A stretch of 12,095 bases of DNA, taken from the NCBI GenBank assembly GCA_028869725.1, contig JAGWRJ010000769.1:1-12095 (forward strand), in the 5' to 3' direction. The notes below the pieces were generated by a model. That model worked only from the letters and a program-made list of their open reading frames with translations, did not search any database and was not told where the DNA came from. Source of the DNA: Alphaproteobacteria bacterium. Its GTDB lineage: Bacteria; Pseudomonadota; Alphaproteobacteria; Micropepsales; Micropepsaceae. Position 1 is the first letter of the stretch, and each line of letters opens with the position of its first letter. Made by a program: the position numbers and the translations under genes. Below are positions 1 through 6,403 of the stretch, one piece after another.

Positions 1-1
1 C

Positions 2-1228
2 CTGGCGGTCGCACCTCTGCTCTTCATGCTGACGCTACTATCGCCGGATAAGGGACCGCATTCGGGCTGGAGCGCAGTGTGGGCCCTGGGAACCGGACTT
101 CTGGAGTTCGCGCTTCTGGTCGGTCTCGGGCGGCTGGTGCTCAAGCCTCTGTTCCGCCTGGTGGCGCAGACTAAGAGCAGCGAATTCTTTGTTGCGGCTT
201 CGCTTCTTGTTGTCATCGGGGCAGCTTCGGCGACCGCCGCGCTCGGTCAATCCATGGCGCTGGGCACCTTCATCGCCGGTTTGCTCCTTGCGGAAACAGA
301 GTTCCGGCGCCAGGTCGCCATTACGATCGAGCCGTTTCAGGGACTGCTTCTTGGTCTGTTCTTTGCCGCGGTCGGTGCGCGCCTGGACTTCAACCAGATC
401 GCGGCGGCTCCGGGCCTTTTGCTCGGCCTTGTCGCGGGGATCGTGATCATCAAGATGCTGGTAATCGCGCCCCTTTCACGCCTGGCGGGCATGCCTGGCG
501 CGGTCGCGGCGCAGACAGCACTGATCCTGGCGCCCGCCGGCGAATTTGCCCTTGTTCTGATTGGTCAGGCGATTACCCGGCACATCGTTGCTCCCGCTAC
601 CGGAACCAATGCGCTCATTGCTGCCACGATCACGATGTTCGCCATTCCGCTGCTGGTGCGTCTGTCCGAGCGCTTCAAGCTGCACGTCAGTGAAGAGGCG
701 ATACTTGCCAAGGCGCTGCCTGCGCCCGAGGACGTACGCAATCGTGTCCTGATCGTGGGCTACGGGCGGGTGGGGGAACTGGTTGGCCAGATGCTAAGCC
801 GGCACAGCATCGACTTTATCGCCATTGACGCGCAGGCCGGACTTGTCGCCCGTGAACGACGTACTGGTGCGCCAATTTTCTTTGGTGATGCGCGACGCAT
901 TGAGCTGCTGCGTCACTGTGGTATTGCCGAGGCCCGGGCTCTGGTTGTCACCATGGACGATGCGACGGCCGCCGATGCCGTCGTCTCGGCAGCCCGTGCG
1001 GAACGGGCGGATCTGACCATCGTGGCGCGGGCACGCGACGCGGAGCACGCAAGGAGGCTCTATAGGCTCGGTGTGACAAGCGCCGTGCCTGAGACCATCG
1101 AATCGAGCCTTCAGCTGAGCGAAGCGCTGCTAGTTGACATCGGTGTGCCGATGGGGCCGGTGATTGCTTCGGTTCATGAGATGCGCGATGAATTCCGCAC
1201 GCTTCTGCAGACCCCGACGGGCGGTTAA
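2..1228 (+). CDS. CPA2 family cation/proton antiporter, KefB/KefC type (5'-truncated)
   Basis: Inner-membrane monovalent cation:proton antiporter, probably K+/H+ exchange or efflux. The gene enters from the left edge: the frame is open from base 2, and the codons before the ATG at 26 encode LAVAPLLF, which fits the family, so that ATG is internal. The visible part covers the later transmembrane segments of the exchanger domain, including GTFIAGLLLAETEFRRQ and IEPFQGLLLGLFF, typical of KefB/KefC. A cytoplasmic TrkA-N/RCK nucleotide-binding domain follows, with the Rossmann motif VLIVGYGRVG near bases 746-775 and an acidic residue (AIDAQ) after the second strand. The stop is TAA at 1226-1228. 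The family is sure; ion specificity and glutathione gating cannot be read from the sequence. The next gene has its own strong ribosome binding site, so co-transcription is possible but not shown. Confidence 0.9.
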   Translation: MAVAPLLFMLTLLSPDKGPHSGWSAVWALGTGLLEFALLVGLGRLVLKPLFRLVAQTKSSEFFVAASLLVVIGAASATAALGQSMALGTFIAGLLLAETEFRRQVAITIEPFQGLLLGLFFAAVGARLDFNQIAAAPGLLLGLVAGIVIIKMLVIAPLSRLAGMPGAVAAQTALILAPAGEFALVLIGQAITRHIVAPATGTNALIAATITMFAIPLLVRLSERFKLHVSEEAILAKALPAPEDVRNRVLIVGYGRVGELVGQMLSRHSIDFIAIDAQAGLVARERRTGAPIFFGDARRIELLRHCGIAEARALVVTMDDATAADAVVSAARAERADLTIVARARDAEHARRLYRLGVTSAVPETIESSLQLSEALLVDIGVPMGPVIASVHEMRDEFRTLLQTPTGG

Positions 1229-1333
1229 GCCTATCAGTTGGCGGCCACTGCGCTATCGGTAGCGGCAGAACGCGTATTCAATCAGGCGGTTGCGGCTGCC
1301 CGAAGTGACGGTAGCGTTTCCCGGTTTCAGCGT

Positions 1334-1340
1334 AAGGAGG
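1334..1340 (+). promoter_or_regulatory. Strong Shine-Dalgarno site deciding the PhzF-family start
   Basis: AAGGAGG lies 6 bases before the ATG at 1347. It is the best ribosome binding site in the window and argues against the longer in-frame reading from about 1290. Confidence 0.85.
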
Positions 1341-1346
1341 CCATCG

Positions 1347-2156
1347 ATGAAACTTAAGATGTGGCAGGTGGATGCCTTTGCGCAGCGTTCCCTGGAAGGA
1401 AATCCAGCTGCGCTCGTACCCTTGGAGAGCTTCATCGCGACGGGACTGATGCAGAAGATTGCCAATGAAAACAACCTCGCGGAGACGGCATTCTTCGTAC
1501 GTACCGGCAAAGGCCAGTATGATCTCAGGTGGTTTACGCCGCAGACAGAGGTCGATCTGTGCGGTCACGCCACCCTCGCCTCCGCGCACCTGATTTTCAC
1601 CCAACTTGATCCGACGCTGGATCAGGTCAGCTTTGCCACGCGCTCGGGCACGCTCTCGGTGATGCGTGGACACGATGGCTGGAATGACATGTCACTGCCT
1701 GCGGATCCGCCGACGCCCTGGGCAAACCAGAGTTTTGCAGCGGACCTGGGTGCAGCGTTCGGCGTGGAGCCGCCGCGTGAACTCTATAGGGCCCGCTATG
1801 TGATGGCGGTCTGGGATGAGCCTCAGAGCGTCGCGCGTATCGAAGGGCCGGGAAAAATCGGGGCGCTGATGCGCGCACAGGGAATGTGGGGGCTCATCGC
1901 GACTGCCAGGGGCGGCGGTGATTACGACTTTGTCTCACGCTTCTTTGCCCCCGACAAAGGTGTGCCCGAGGATCCGGTGACAGGGTCTGCGCATTGCTGT
2001 CTGACGCCCTTCTGGGCCCGCAGGCTGGGCAAGAAAGAGCTCTATGCCCGTCAGATTTCAGCGCGCGGCGGCAATCTGAGATGTACGGACGCCGGAGCAC
2101 GTACCATCCTGAGCGGGCCATGTGCGATTTACATGGAAGCCGACATCTTTCTGTAA
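1347..2156 (+). CDS. PhzF-family isomerase/epimerase-like protein
   Basis: Predicted 269-residue cytosolic protein of the PhzF (phenazine biosynthesis-like / diaminopimelate epimerase fold) family, a usual length. Landmarks in order: VDAFAQRSLEGNPAAL at the N-terminus; NNLAETAFF, where the Glu matches the family's catalytic acid; RWFTPQTEVDLCGHATLA, the central signature; and DPVTGSAHCCLTPFW near residue 210, the second-half signature. The ATG at 1347 is chosen because a perfect AAGGAGG (1334-1340) lies 6 bases before it; the frame stays open upstream to 1290 but that extension has no family similarity. The substrate is unknown. No phenazine genes are nearby, so a phenazine role should not be assumed; housekeeping isomerases of this family are common. 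It sits upstream of serC but is separated from it by hairpins and a promoter. Confidence 0.9.
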   Translation: MKLKMWQVDAFAQRSLEGNPAALVPLESFIATGLMQKIANENNLAETAFFVRTGKGQYDLRWFTPQTEVDLCGHATLASAHLIFTQLDPTLDQVSFATRSGTLSVMRGHDGWNDMSLPADPPTPWANQSFAADLGAAFGVEPPRELYRARYVMAVWDEPQSVARIEGPGKIGALMRAQGMWGLIATARGGGDYDFVSRFFAPDKGVPEDPVTGSAHCCLTPFWARRLGKKELYARQISARGGNLRCTDAGARTILSGPCAIYMEADIFL

Positions 2157-2174
2157 CACCGCGTTACCGCGGTG
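2157..2174 (+). other. GC-rich stem-loop directly after the PhzF-family gene
   Basis: CACCGCG (2157-2163), loop TTAC, CGCGGTG (2168-2174): a perfect 7-bp stem starting at the base after the TAA stop. No U-tract follows, so it is not a classical intrinsic terminator. It could protect the 3' end of the upstream mRNA or slow polymerase for Rho. Function is inferred only. Confidence 0.5.
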
Positions 2175-2203
2175 CGCGGCGCTAAGAAACGATTAGGACT
2201 TGA

Positions 2204-2223
2204 TGCGCGCGCAGATGCGCGCA
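2204..2223. other. Second GC-rich inverted repeat in the phzF-serC gap
   Basis: TGCGCGC (2204-2210), spacer GCAGAT, GCGCGCA (2217-2223): a perfect 7-bp inverted repeat that is also a near direct repeat of GATGCGCGC. It lies about 50 bases before the serC -35 box. It may form an RNA hairpin ending upstream transcription or be a protein-binding site; nothing in the sequence separates these options. Confidence 0.35.
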
Positions 2224-2272
2224 GGTAACGAGCGCCGTAACCTTTAAACGTGCATCCGCGCCAAACTTGCAA

Positions 2273-2301
2273 TTGACCGCGCGGACTGATGCGCCTATAA
2301 G
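2273..2301 (+). promoter_or_regulatory. Sigma-70-type promoter of serC-serA
   Basis: TTGACC (2273-2278) and TATAAG (2296-2301) are separated by exactly 17 bases, close to the housekeeping consensus. Transcription should start near 2307-2309, giving a leader of only about 46 bases before the serC ATG. The position just ahead of the leader hairpins supports the call. This is the best promoter match noticed in the window. Confidence 0.7.
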
Positions 2302-2307
2302 AGCGGT

Positions 2308-2353
2308 GGGCCACGCCCCCCCAACGGGGCGCTTCATTCTGTGAGGAATGACT
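2308..2353 (+). ncRNA. serC leader RNA (cis-regulatory, candidate)
   Basis: The short leader can fold into two consecutive hairpins. The first is CGCCCC (2314-2319) with GGGGCG (2326-2331) around a CCCAAC loop. The second is TCATTC (2334-2339) with GAATGA (2346-2351) around TGTGAG. The second stem-loop holds the GAGG ribosome binding site (2343-2346) partly in the loop and partly in the stem, and ends two bases before the start codon. A published alphaproteobacterial motif, the serC leader, occurs upstream of serC-serA operons with its final stem overlapping the ribosome binding site; gene context and layout match that description. The ligand, if any, is unknown, and I could not compare with the family covariance model. 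Confidence 0.6.
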
Positions 2354-3511
2354 ATGACCGGAAATCGTCCGGCCGTGCGCCCTGCACGGCCTTTTTTTTC
2401 GTCCGGACCCTGTGCCAAGCGGCCGGGCTGGACCTTGGATGCGCTCAAGAATGCCGTGATTGGCCGTTCGCATCGCTCCAAACCTGGAAAAGCCAAACTG
2501 AAAGAGGCAATTGACCGCACGCGCAAGCTGCTCAATGTGCCCGATACGCACCGCATTGCCATTGTTCCGGCGTCGGACACGGGTGCCGTGGAAATGGCGA
2601 TGTGGTCGCTGCTGGGACCGCTTCCGGTCGATGTCTTTGCCTGGGAAAGTTTCGGCGAGGACTGGGTTACGGATGCGGTCAAGCAGCTCAAGCTCAAGGA
2701 CGTTCATCTCTTCAAGGCCGACTATGGAGCCCTGCCGGATCTCAGGCAGCATCATCCCAATCATGACTGTGTCTTTCTTTGGAATGGCACGACGTCGGGT
2801 GTGCGGGTGCCGGATGGCGCATGGATTTCGGAGGACAGGCTGGGACTCACGATCTGTGATGCCACGAGTGCGGCATTCGCGATGGACCTGCCGTGGGACA
2901 AGCTCGATGCAACGACATTTTCCTGGCAGAAGGTGCTGGGCGGCGAGGCGGCGCACGGCATGCTGATCTTGAGCCCAAGAGCGGTGGCCCGGCTTGAAGC
3001 CTATTCACCGCACTGGCCGTTACCCAAGATCTTCCGCATGACGAAATCGGGCAAGTTGATCGAAGGCCTGTTCGAAGGCGAGACCATCAATACGCCGTCC
3101 ATGCTGGCGGTCGAAGACTATCTGGACGCGCTCTCCTGGGCCGAGGTTTTGGGTGGGCTGCCGGCACTCAAGGCGCGCGCAGCGGCTAACGTGGCAGTGA
3201 TCGAAAAACATGTTGGGCAGTCGCAGTGGCTGCGGTTTCTGGCGGCTGATCCACACATCCGTTCCAACACGAGCGTGTGCCTGAAGATCGTTGATCCCTG
3301 GTTTGCCGCGTTGGACGACAAGGCCCAGGCTGAGGCAGCGAAGAAGCTTGCGAGTCTGCTCGAAAAGGAAGGGATTGCCTTTGACATTGCCTCCTATCGC
3401 GCCGCGCCGCCGGGCTTGCGCATCTGGTGTGGCGCCACGGTGGAAGAGGCAGACGTAACCGCATTGATGCCTTGGCTCGACTGGGCCTTCGGCCAGATCA
3501 AGGAGAGTTGA
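2354..3511 (+). CDS. serC: Phosphoserine aminotransferase
   Basis: Pyridoxal-phosphate enzyme (class V aminotransferase fold) converting 3-phosphohydroxypyruvate plus glutamate to phosphoserine and 2-oxoglutarate; cytosolic. The 385-residue protein is of the alphaproteobacterial type: FSSGPCAKRPGWTLDAL at the N-terminus, GRSHRSKPGKAKL, PASDTGAVEMAMWSLLG, WNGTTSGVRVP, CDATSAAFAMD, the Schiff-base lysine in TFSWQKVLGGEAAHG, GETINTPSM, and LRIWCGATVE near the end. The ATG at 2354 is preferred over the in-frame ATG at 2348 because GAGG (2343-2346) is 7 bases from the former but abuts the latter. It forms an operon with serA 3 bases downstream. Two oddities: codons 6-16 contain a complete intrinsic terminator sequence, and residue 14 is Phe where I recall Asn (as in NFSSGP) being usual. 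Confidence 0.96.
   Translation: MTGNRPAVRPARPFFSSGPCAKRPGWTLDALKNAVIGRSHRSKPGKAKLKEAIDRTRKLLNVPDTHRIAIVPASDTGAVEMAMWSLLGPLPVDVFAWESFGEDWVTDAVKQLKLKDVHLFKADYGALPDLRQHHPNHDCVFLWNGTTSGVRVPDGAWISEDRLGLTICDATSAAFAMDLPWDKLDATTFSWQKVLGGEAAHGMLILSPRAVARLEAYSPHWPLPKIFRMTKSGKLIEGLFEGETINTPSMLAVEDYLDALSWAEVLGGLPALKARAAANVAVIEKHVGQSQWLRFLAADPHIRSNTSVCLKIVDPWFAALDDKAQAEAAKKLASLLEKEGIAFDIASYRAAPPGLRIWCGATVEEADVTALMPWLDWAFGQIKES
2371..2399 (+). terminator. Intrinsic terminator sequence inside the 5' coding region of serC
   Basis: GGCCGTGC (2371-2378), loop GCCCT, GCACGGCC (2384-2391), then eight T (2392-2399): a perfect 8-bp GC-rich stem with a full U-tract, in serC codons 6 to 16. A smaller hairpin, CCGG (2358-2361) with CCGG (2369-2372), overlaps the first bases of the terminator stem and could compete with it. 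Since the reading frame is intact, the likely reading is that translating ribosomes block the hairpin while an untranslated message terminates. The structure is seen; the attenuation role is inferred. Confidence 0.6.
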
Positions 3512-3514
3512 GTG

Positions 3515-5095
3515 ATGGCCAAGGTTCTGATTTCGGACAAACTTTCGCCGGCGGCAGTCGCTATTTTCAAGCAGCGCGGCATTGAGGCGGACGTCAAGAC
3601 CGGGCTCTCGAAGGAGGAGCTCATCGCCATCATTGGCGAATACGATGGACTTGCCATTCGTTCGGCCACAAAGGTCACGGCTGATGTGCTGAAGGCTGCG
3701 AAGAATCTCAAGGTTGTAGGCCGCGCCGGCATCGGCGTCGATAATGTCGATATTCCGGCTGCTACTGCCGCGGGCGTCATCGTCATGAATACGCCCTTTG
3801 GCAATTCCATCACCACAGCCGAACATGCCATTGCGATGATGATGGCGCTGGCCCGTGACATTCCAGCAGCCAACGCTTCGACCCAGGCCGGAAAATGGGA
3901 AAAGAACCGGTTCATGGGCGTGGAGCTCTATGGCAAGATCCTGGGTCTGATCGGCGCTGGCAATATCGGCTCGATCGTAGCTGATCGTGCGCGCGGTCTT
4001 AAGATGCACGTAGTCGCGTATGACCCCTACCTGTCCGTGGAACGGGCGAGCGAACTTGGGGTCGAAAAGGTAGAGCTCAACGAGCTTCTGTCCCGGGCCG
4101 ACTTCATTACCTTGCACACGCCGCTGACGGCCGAAACCCGTAACATCCTGTCGGCAGATGCCTTGCAGAAGACCAAGAAGGGTGTGCGCATCATCAATTG
4201 CGCGCGCGGTGGCCTGGTCGACGAGCTGGCGCTCAAGGCCGCGCTTGAATCAGGTCATGTCGCAGGTGCTGCACTCGATGTGTTCGAGGAGGAGCCGGCC
4301 AAGTCCAACGCTCTGTTCGGAAGTGAGAAGCTCATCGCCACCCCGCATCTGGGTGCATCCACCGTCGAGGCGCAGGAGAATGTAGCGCTGCAGGTTGCCG
4401 AACAGATTTCCGATTACATTCTGACCGGCGCCATCGTGAATGCTCTGAACATGCCGTCGATTTCCGCGGAGGAGGCACAGAAGGTGCGTCCGTGGATTTC
4501 ACTTGCCGAAAAGCTTGGCGCGTTTGTCGGACAGTTGACCGGAACCAGCATCCACAGTCTTGATCTTCTTTATGAAGGCATTGCTGCGGAGCTGAACCTG
4601 CGGGCTCTGACGCAGGCTGCGGTGATGGGTCTTTTGCACCCGACCCTCAGCGAGGTGAACATGGTCAATGCGCCTTTGGTAGCCAAGGAACGTGGCATCA
4701 CGGTCAGCGAAACGCGCCGTCCCCGCCAGGGGGTCTATGAAGGCTATATCAAGGTGACCGCAAATCTTGCCGATGGCTCGACGCGCAGGGTGGCCGGTAC
4801 GGTGTTCGCAGATGGCCGTCCGCGCCTCATCCAGGCCAAGGACATCAACATGGACGCCGAATTCGCCCCGCACATGCTTTACGTGATCAATGAGGACAAG
4901 CCCGGCTTCATCGGCAAGCTCGGCACGCTCCTGGGTGAATCCGGCGTCAATATCGCCAACTTCAATCTGGGGCGCAGTGCGCCAGGGGCCGACGCGATTG
5001 CACTCGTTGAGGTGGACGGTCGGCTCGACGGCAAGGTTCTGGCTGCGATCGCAAAATTGCCTCTGGTGAAGGACGCCAAGGCACTGGCCTTCTAG
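3515..5095 (+). CDS. serA: D-3-phosphoglycerate dehydrogenase
   Basis: First committed enzyme of serine synthesis: oxidises 3-phosphoglycerate to 3-phosphohydroxypyruvate with NAD+; its product is the SerC substrate. The 526-residue length fits the long type with catalytic and nucleotide-binding domains, an intervening (ASB) domain and a C-terminal ACT domain. Visible: VGRAGIGVDNVDIPAAT, the Rossmann motif LIGAGNIGSIVA, Arg in NCARGGLVDE, Glu in DVFEEEP, His in TPHLGAST (the Arg/Glu/His catalytic set), and ACT-like YVINEDKPGFIGKLGTLL with VNIANFNLGR. The ACT domain suggests allosteric control, usually by serine. The start is ambiguous: GTG at 3512 and ATG at 3515 both follow AGGAG (3501-3505), at 6 and 9 bases; ATG is chosen. 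It lies 3 bases after the serC stop, so co-transcription and translational coupling are likely. Confidence 0.96.
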   Translation: MAKVLISDKLSPAAVAIFKQRGIEADVKTGLSKEELIAIIGEYDGLAIRSATKVTADVLKAAKNLKVVGRAGIGVDNVDIPAATAAGVIVMNTPFGNSITTAEHAIAMMMALARDIPAANASTQAGKWEKNRFMGVELYGKILGLIGAGNIGSIVADRARGLKMHVVAYDPYLSVERASELGVEKVELNELLSRADFITLHTPLTAETRNILSADALQKTKKGVRIINCARGGLVDELALKAALESGHVAGAALDVFEEEPAKSNALFGSEKLIATPHLGASTVEAQENVALQVAEQISDYILTGAIVNALNMPSISAEEAQKVRPWISLAEKLGAFVGQLTGTSIHSLDLLYEGIAAELNLRALTQAAVMGLLHPTLSEVNMVNAPLVAKERGITVSETRRPRQGVYEGYIKVTANLADGSTRRVAGTVFADGRPRLIQAKDINMDAEFAPHMLYVINEDKPGFIGKLGTLLGESGVNIANFNLGRSAPGADAIALVEVDGRLDGKVLAAIAKLPLVKDAKALAF

Positions 5096-5148
5096 CTCGG
5101 CTCTTGTCATGGCGCGCCTTGATCCCCACGTGAGGGTAAGGGGGAGCC

Positions 5149-5730
5149 ATGACGGGATATGTTCTTGGCATTGAGCTGAGCTGGGCGGCCTGGTACGCGA
5201 GCTGGATCGTTGCGGCTTGGTTCACGGCGCCAGTGGTCAAGCGCTCGCCGGCCACGGTCGTCGCCTATGTGCTTGAACTGCCGGGGTTCTTCCTTCTGCT
5301 CGCTGTTGCCCCGAGGGGCATGCTGAACCTTCCCCTGTGGCAGCCCTCTGCCACCTTGGGCTGGGTACTCTTCGTCCTCAACCTGCCGGGCTTTGCCTTT
5401 GCCTGGTGGGCCCGGTGGACACTCGGCCGATTGTGGTCGGGCACCATTACCCGCAAGGAAGATCATCATCTTGTCGACAGCGGACCTTATGGCCTGGTGC
5501 GTCATCCCATCTATACCGGGCTCATGGCGAGCGTGGCGGCGACGGTGGCGGCCAAGGCAACCCCCATTGCGGTGATGGGCGGGCTGTTGCTTGTGATCGG
5601 CTGGACCATCAAGGCACGTCTCGAAGAGCGCTTTCTGGCCACGGAGCTTGGAGCGTCCGCCTATGAGGCCTATCGGGCGCGGGTGCCGATGCTCATTCCC
5701 TTCGGGACAAGATCTGGAACGATGCCATGA
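5149..5730 (+). CDS. ICMT/PEMT-like membrane methyltransferase family protein (copy 1)
   Basis: Small (193-residue) integral membrane protein with several hydrophobic segments and a C-terminal signature of the isoprenylcysteine carboxyl methyltransferase / phospholipid methyltransferase superfamily: FAWWARWTLGRLWSG, then GPYGLVRHPIYTG near residue 120, and EERFLATELGASAYEAYRARVP near the end. In this superfamily the RHPxYxG region and the EE...Y..Y.RVP tail bind S-adenosylmethionine. The substrate in bacteria is mostly unknown, so isoprenylcysteine should not be assumed. The ATG at 5149 follows AAGGGGG by 4 bases. It starts 53 bases after serA with no clear terminator between, and its stop overlaps the next gene in ATGA, so the pair is translationally coupled. 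It is clearly a paralogue of the following gene. Confidence 0.85.
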   Translation: MTGYVLGIELSWAAWYASWIVAAWFTAPVVKRSPATVVAYVLELPGFFLLLAVAPRGMLNLPLWQPSATLGWVLFVLNLPGFAFAWWARWTLGRLWSGTITRKEDHHLVDSGPYGLVRHPIYTGLMASVAATVAAKATPIAVMGGLLLVIGWTIKARLEERFLATELGASAYEAYRARVPMLIPFGTRSGTMP

Positions 5731-6314
5731 GCTTTCCATTCACGTTTCCGCCAGCACGCCCTCTTGGCACGATCGGCGATCTGTGGGTGCTCTGGGGGTT
5801 GAGCTGGCTCCTTGCTGCCCCTTTTGCCGCGCGCCCGACAAAGCGCTCCAGGTGGATGGTGGTGCCGGTTGGGGTGATTGCAACGCTTGCCTATCTCTTT
5901 GGGCGTCGCTTGGGGCAGGGGCTGCAAAGCCCGTTATGGCCGGTACCGCAGACGCTGGGCTGGCTGCTTGCCGGCTTGGTCCTGTCCGGCATCGCCTTTG
6001 CCTGGTGGGCACGCCTGACGCTGGGGCGGTTGTGGTCCGGACTGATCACCCTGAAAGAGGGCCACACCATCATCGATCACGGACCTTATGGTCTTGTGCG
6101 CCATCCGATCTACACGGGTATCCTGCTTTCGGCAGCGGCAACCGCCCTTGCCATGCCTTCCGTTTTTGCCTTTGCAGTGCTTGGCGCGATTTTGGTCACG
6201 CTCACCACGAAGGCCTGGGCGGAGGAGCGCTTTCTTTGCCAGGAACTGGGTGAAGAAGCCTACGCAGCCTATCGCGCTCGGGTTCCGATGCTGGTGCCAT
6301 TTTTACCGAAATAG
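5727..6314 (+). CDS. ICMT/PEMT-like membrane methyltransferase family protein (copy 2)
   Basis: 195-residue paralogue of the preceding gene, with a hydrophobic N-terminal half and the same C-terminal signature: FAWWARLTLGRLWSG, GPYGLVRHPIYTG, then EERFLCQELGEEAYAAYRARVP. The C-terminal halves of the two proteins match closely (the 13-residue GPYGLVRHPIYTG is identical), while the N-terminal membrane segments differ considerably. This points to a tandem duplication followed by divergence of the membrane or substrate-binding part. The start overlaps the previous stop (ATGA at 5727-5730). The predicted activity is SAM-dependent methylation at the inner membrane; the substrate is unknown. Members of this superfamily that act as reductases rather than methyltransferases exist, so enzymatic activity is inferred only. 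Confidence 0.85.
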   Translation: MSFPFTFPPARPLGTIGDLWVLWGLSWLLAAPFAARPTKRSRWMVVPVGVIATLAYLFGRRLGQGLQSPLWPVPQTLGWLLAGLVLSGIAFAWWARLTLGRLWSGLITLKEGHTIIDHGPYGLVRHPIYTGILLSAAATALAMPSVFAFAVLGAILVTLTTKAWAEERFLCQELGEEAYAAYRARVPMLVPFLPK

Positions 6315-6341
6315 ACCTCGCACCTGCGTGCGCTTTCGGAC

Positions 6342-6347
6342 TATAAG
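6342..6347 (+). promoter_or_regulatory. Weak -10-like element before purA
   Basis: TATAAG matches the -10 hexamer of the serC promoter and sits 57 bases before the purA ATG in an 89-base gap. No convincing -35 box is found 16-18 bases upstream, so this is only a candidate for a separate purA promoter; read-through from the serC operon is the alternative. Confidence 0.25.
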
Positions 6348-6403
6348 TCGCCACCGTGCCCGGGCGGAGCGCCAGGGCGTCTTCTATCCGGGTACGGTAA
6401 AAA

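Noticed and set aside
1290..1346. Upstream in-frame start for the PhzF-family gene
   Set aside because: The perfect AAGGAGG before 1347 and the family N-terminus fix the later start.
1229..1346. Promoter candidate TTGCGG-16-TAGCGT before the PhzF-family gene
   Set aside because: The -10 match is poor and the spacing short; too weak to list as a feature.
2392..2399. Eight-T run in serC as a frameshift or transcriptional slippage site
   Set aside because: The frame is intact through the run and no alternative frame product is evident; the terminator explanation fits better.
2129..2956. 275-codon open frame antisense to serC
   Set aside because: It is a shadow of serC in GC-rich DNA; composition is Arg/Pro/His-rich with no recognisable domain, and it also runs through the serC promoter and leader.
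3020..4117. 365-codon open frame antisense to serC/serA
   Set aside because: It mirrors two well-conserved genes, has no recognisable domain and no plausible start region.
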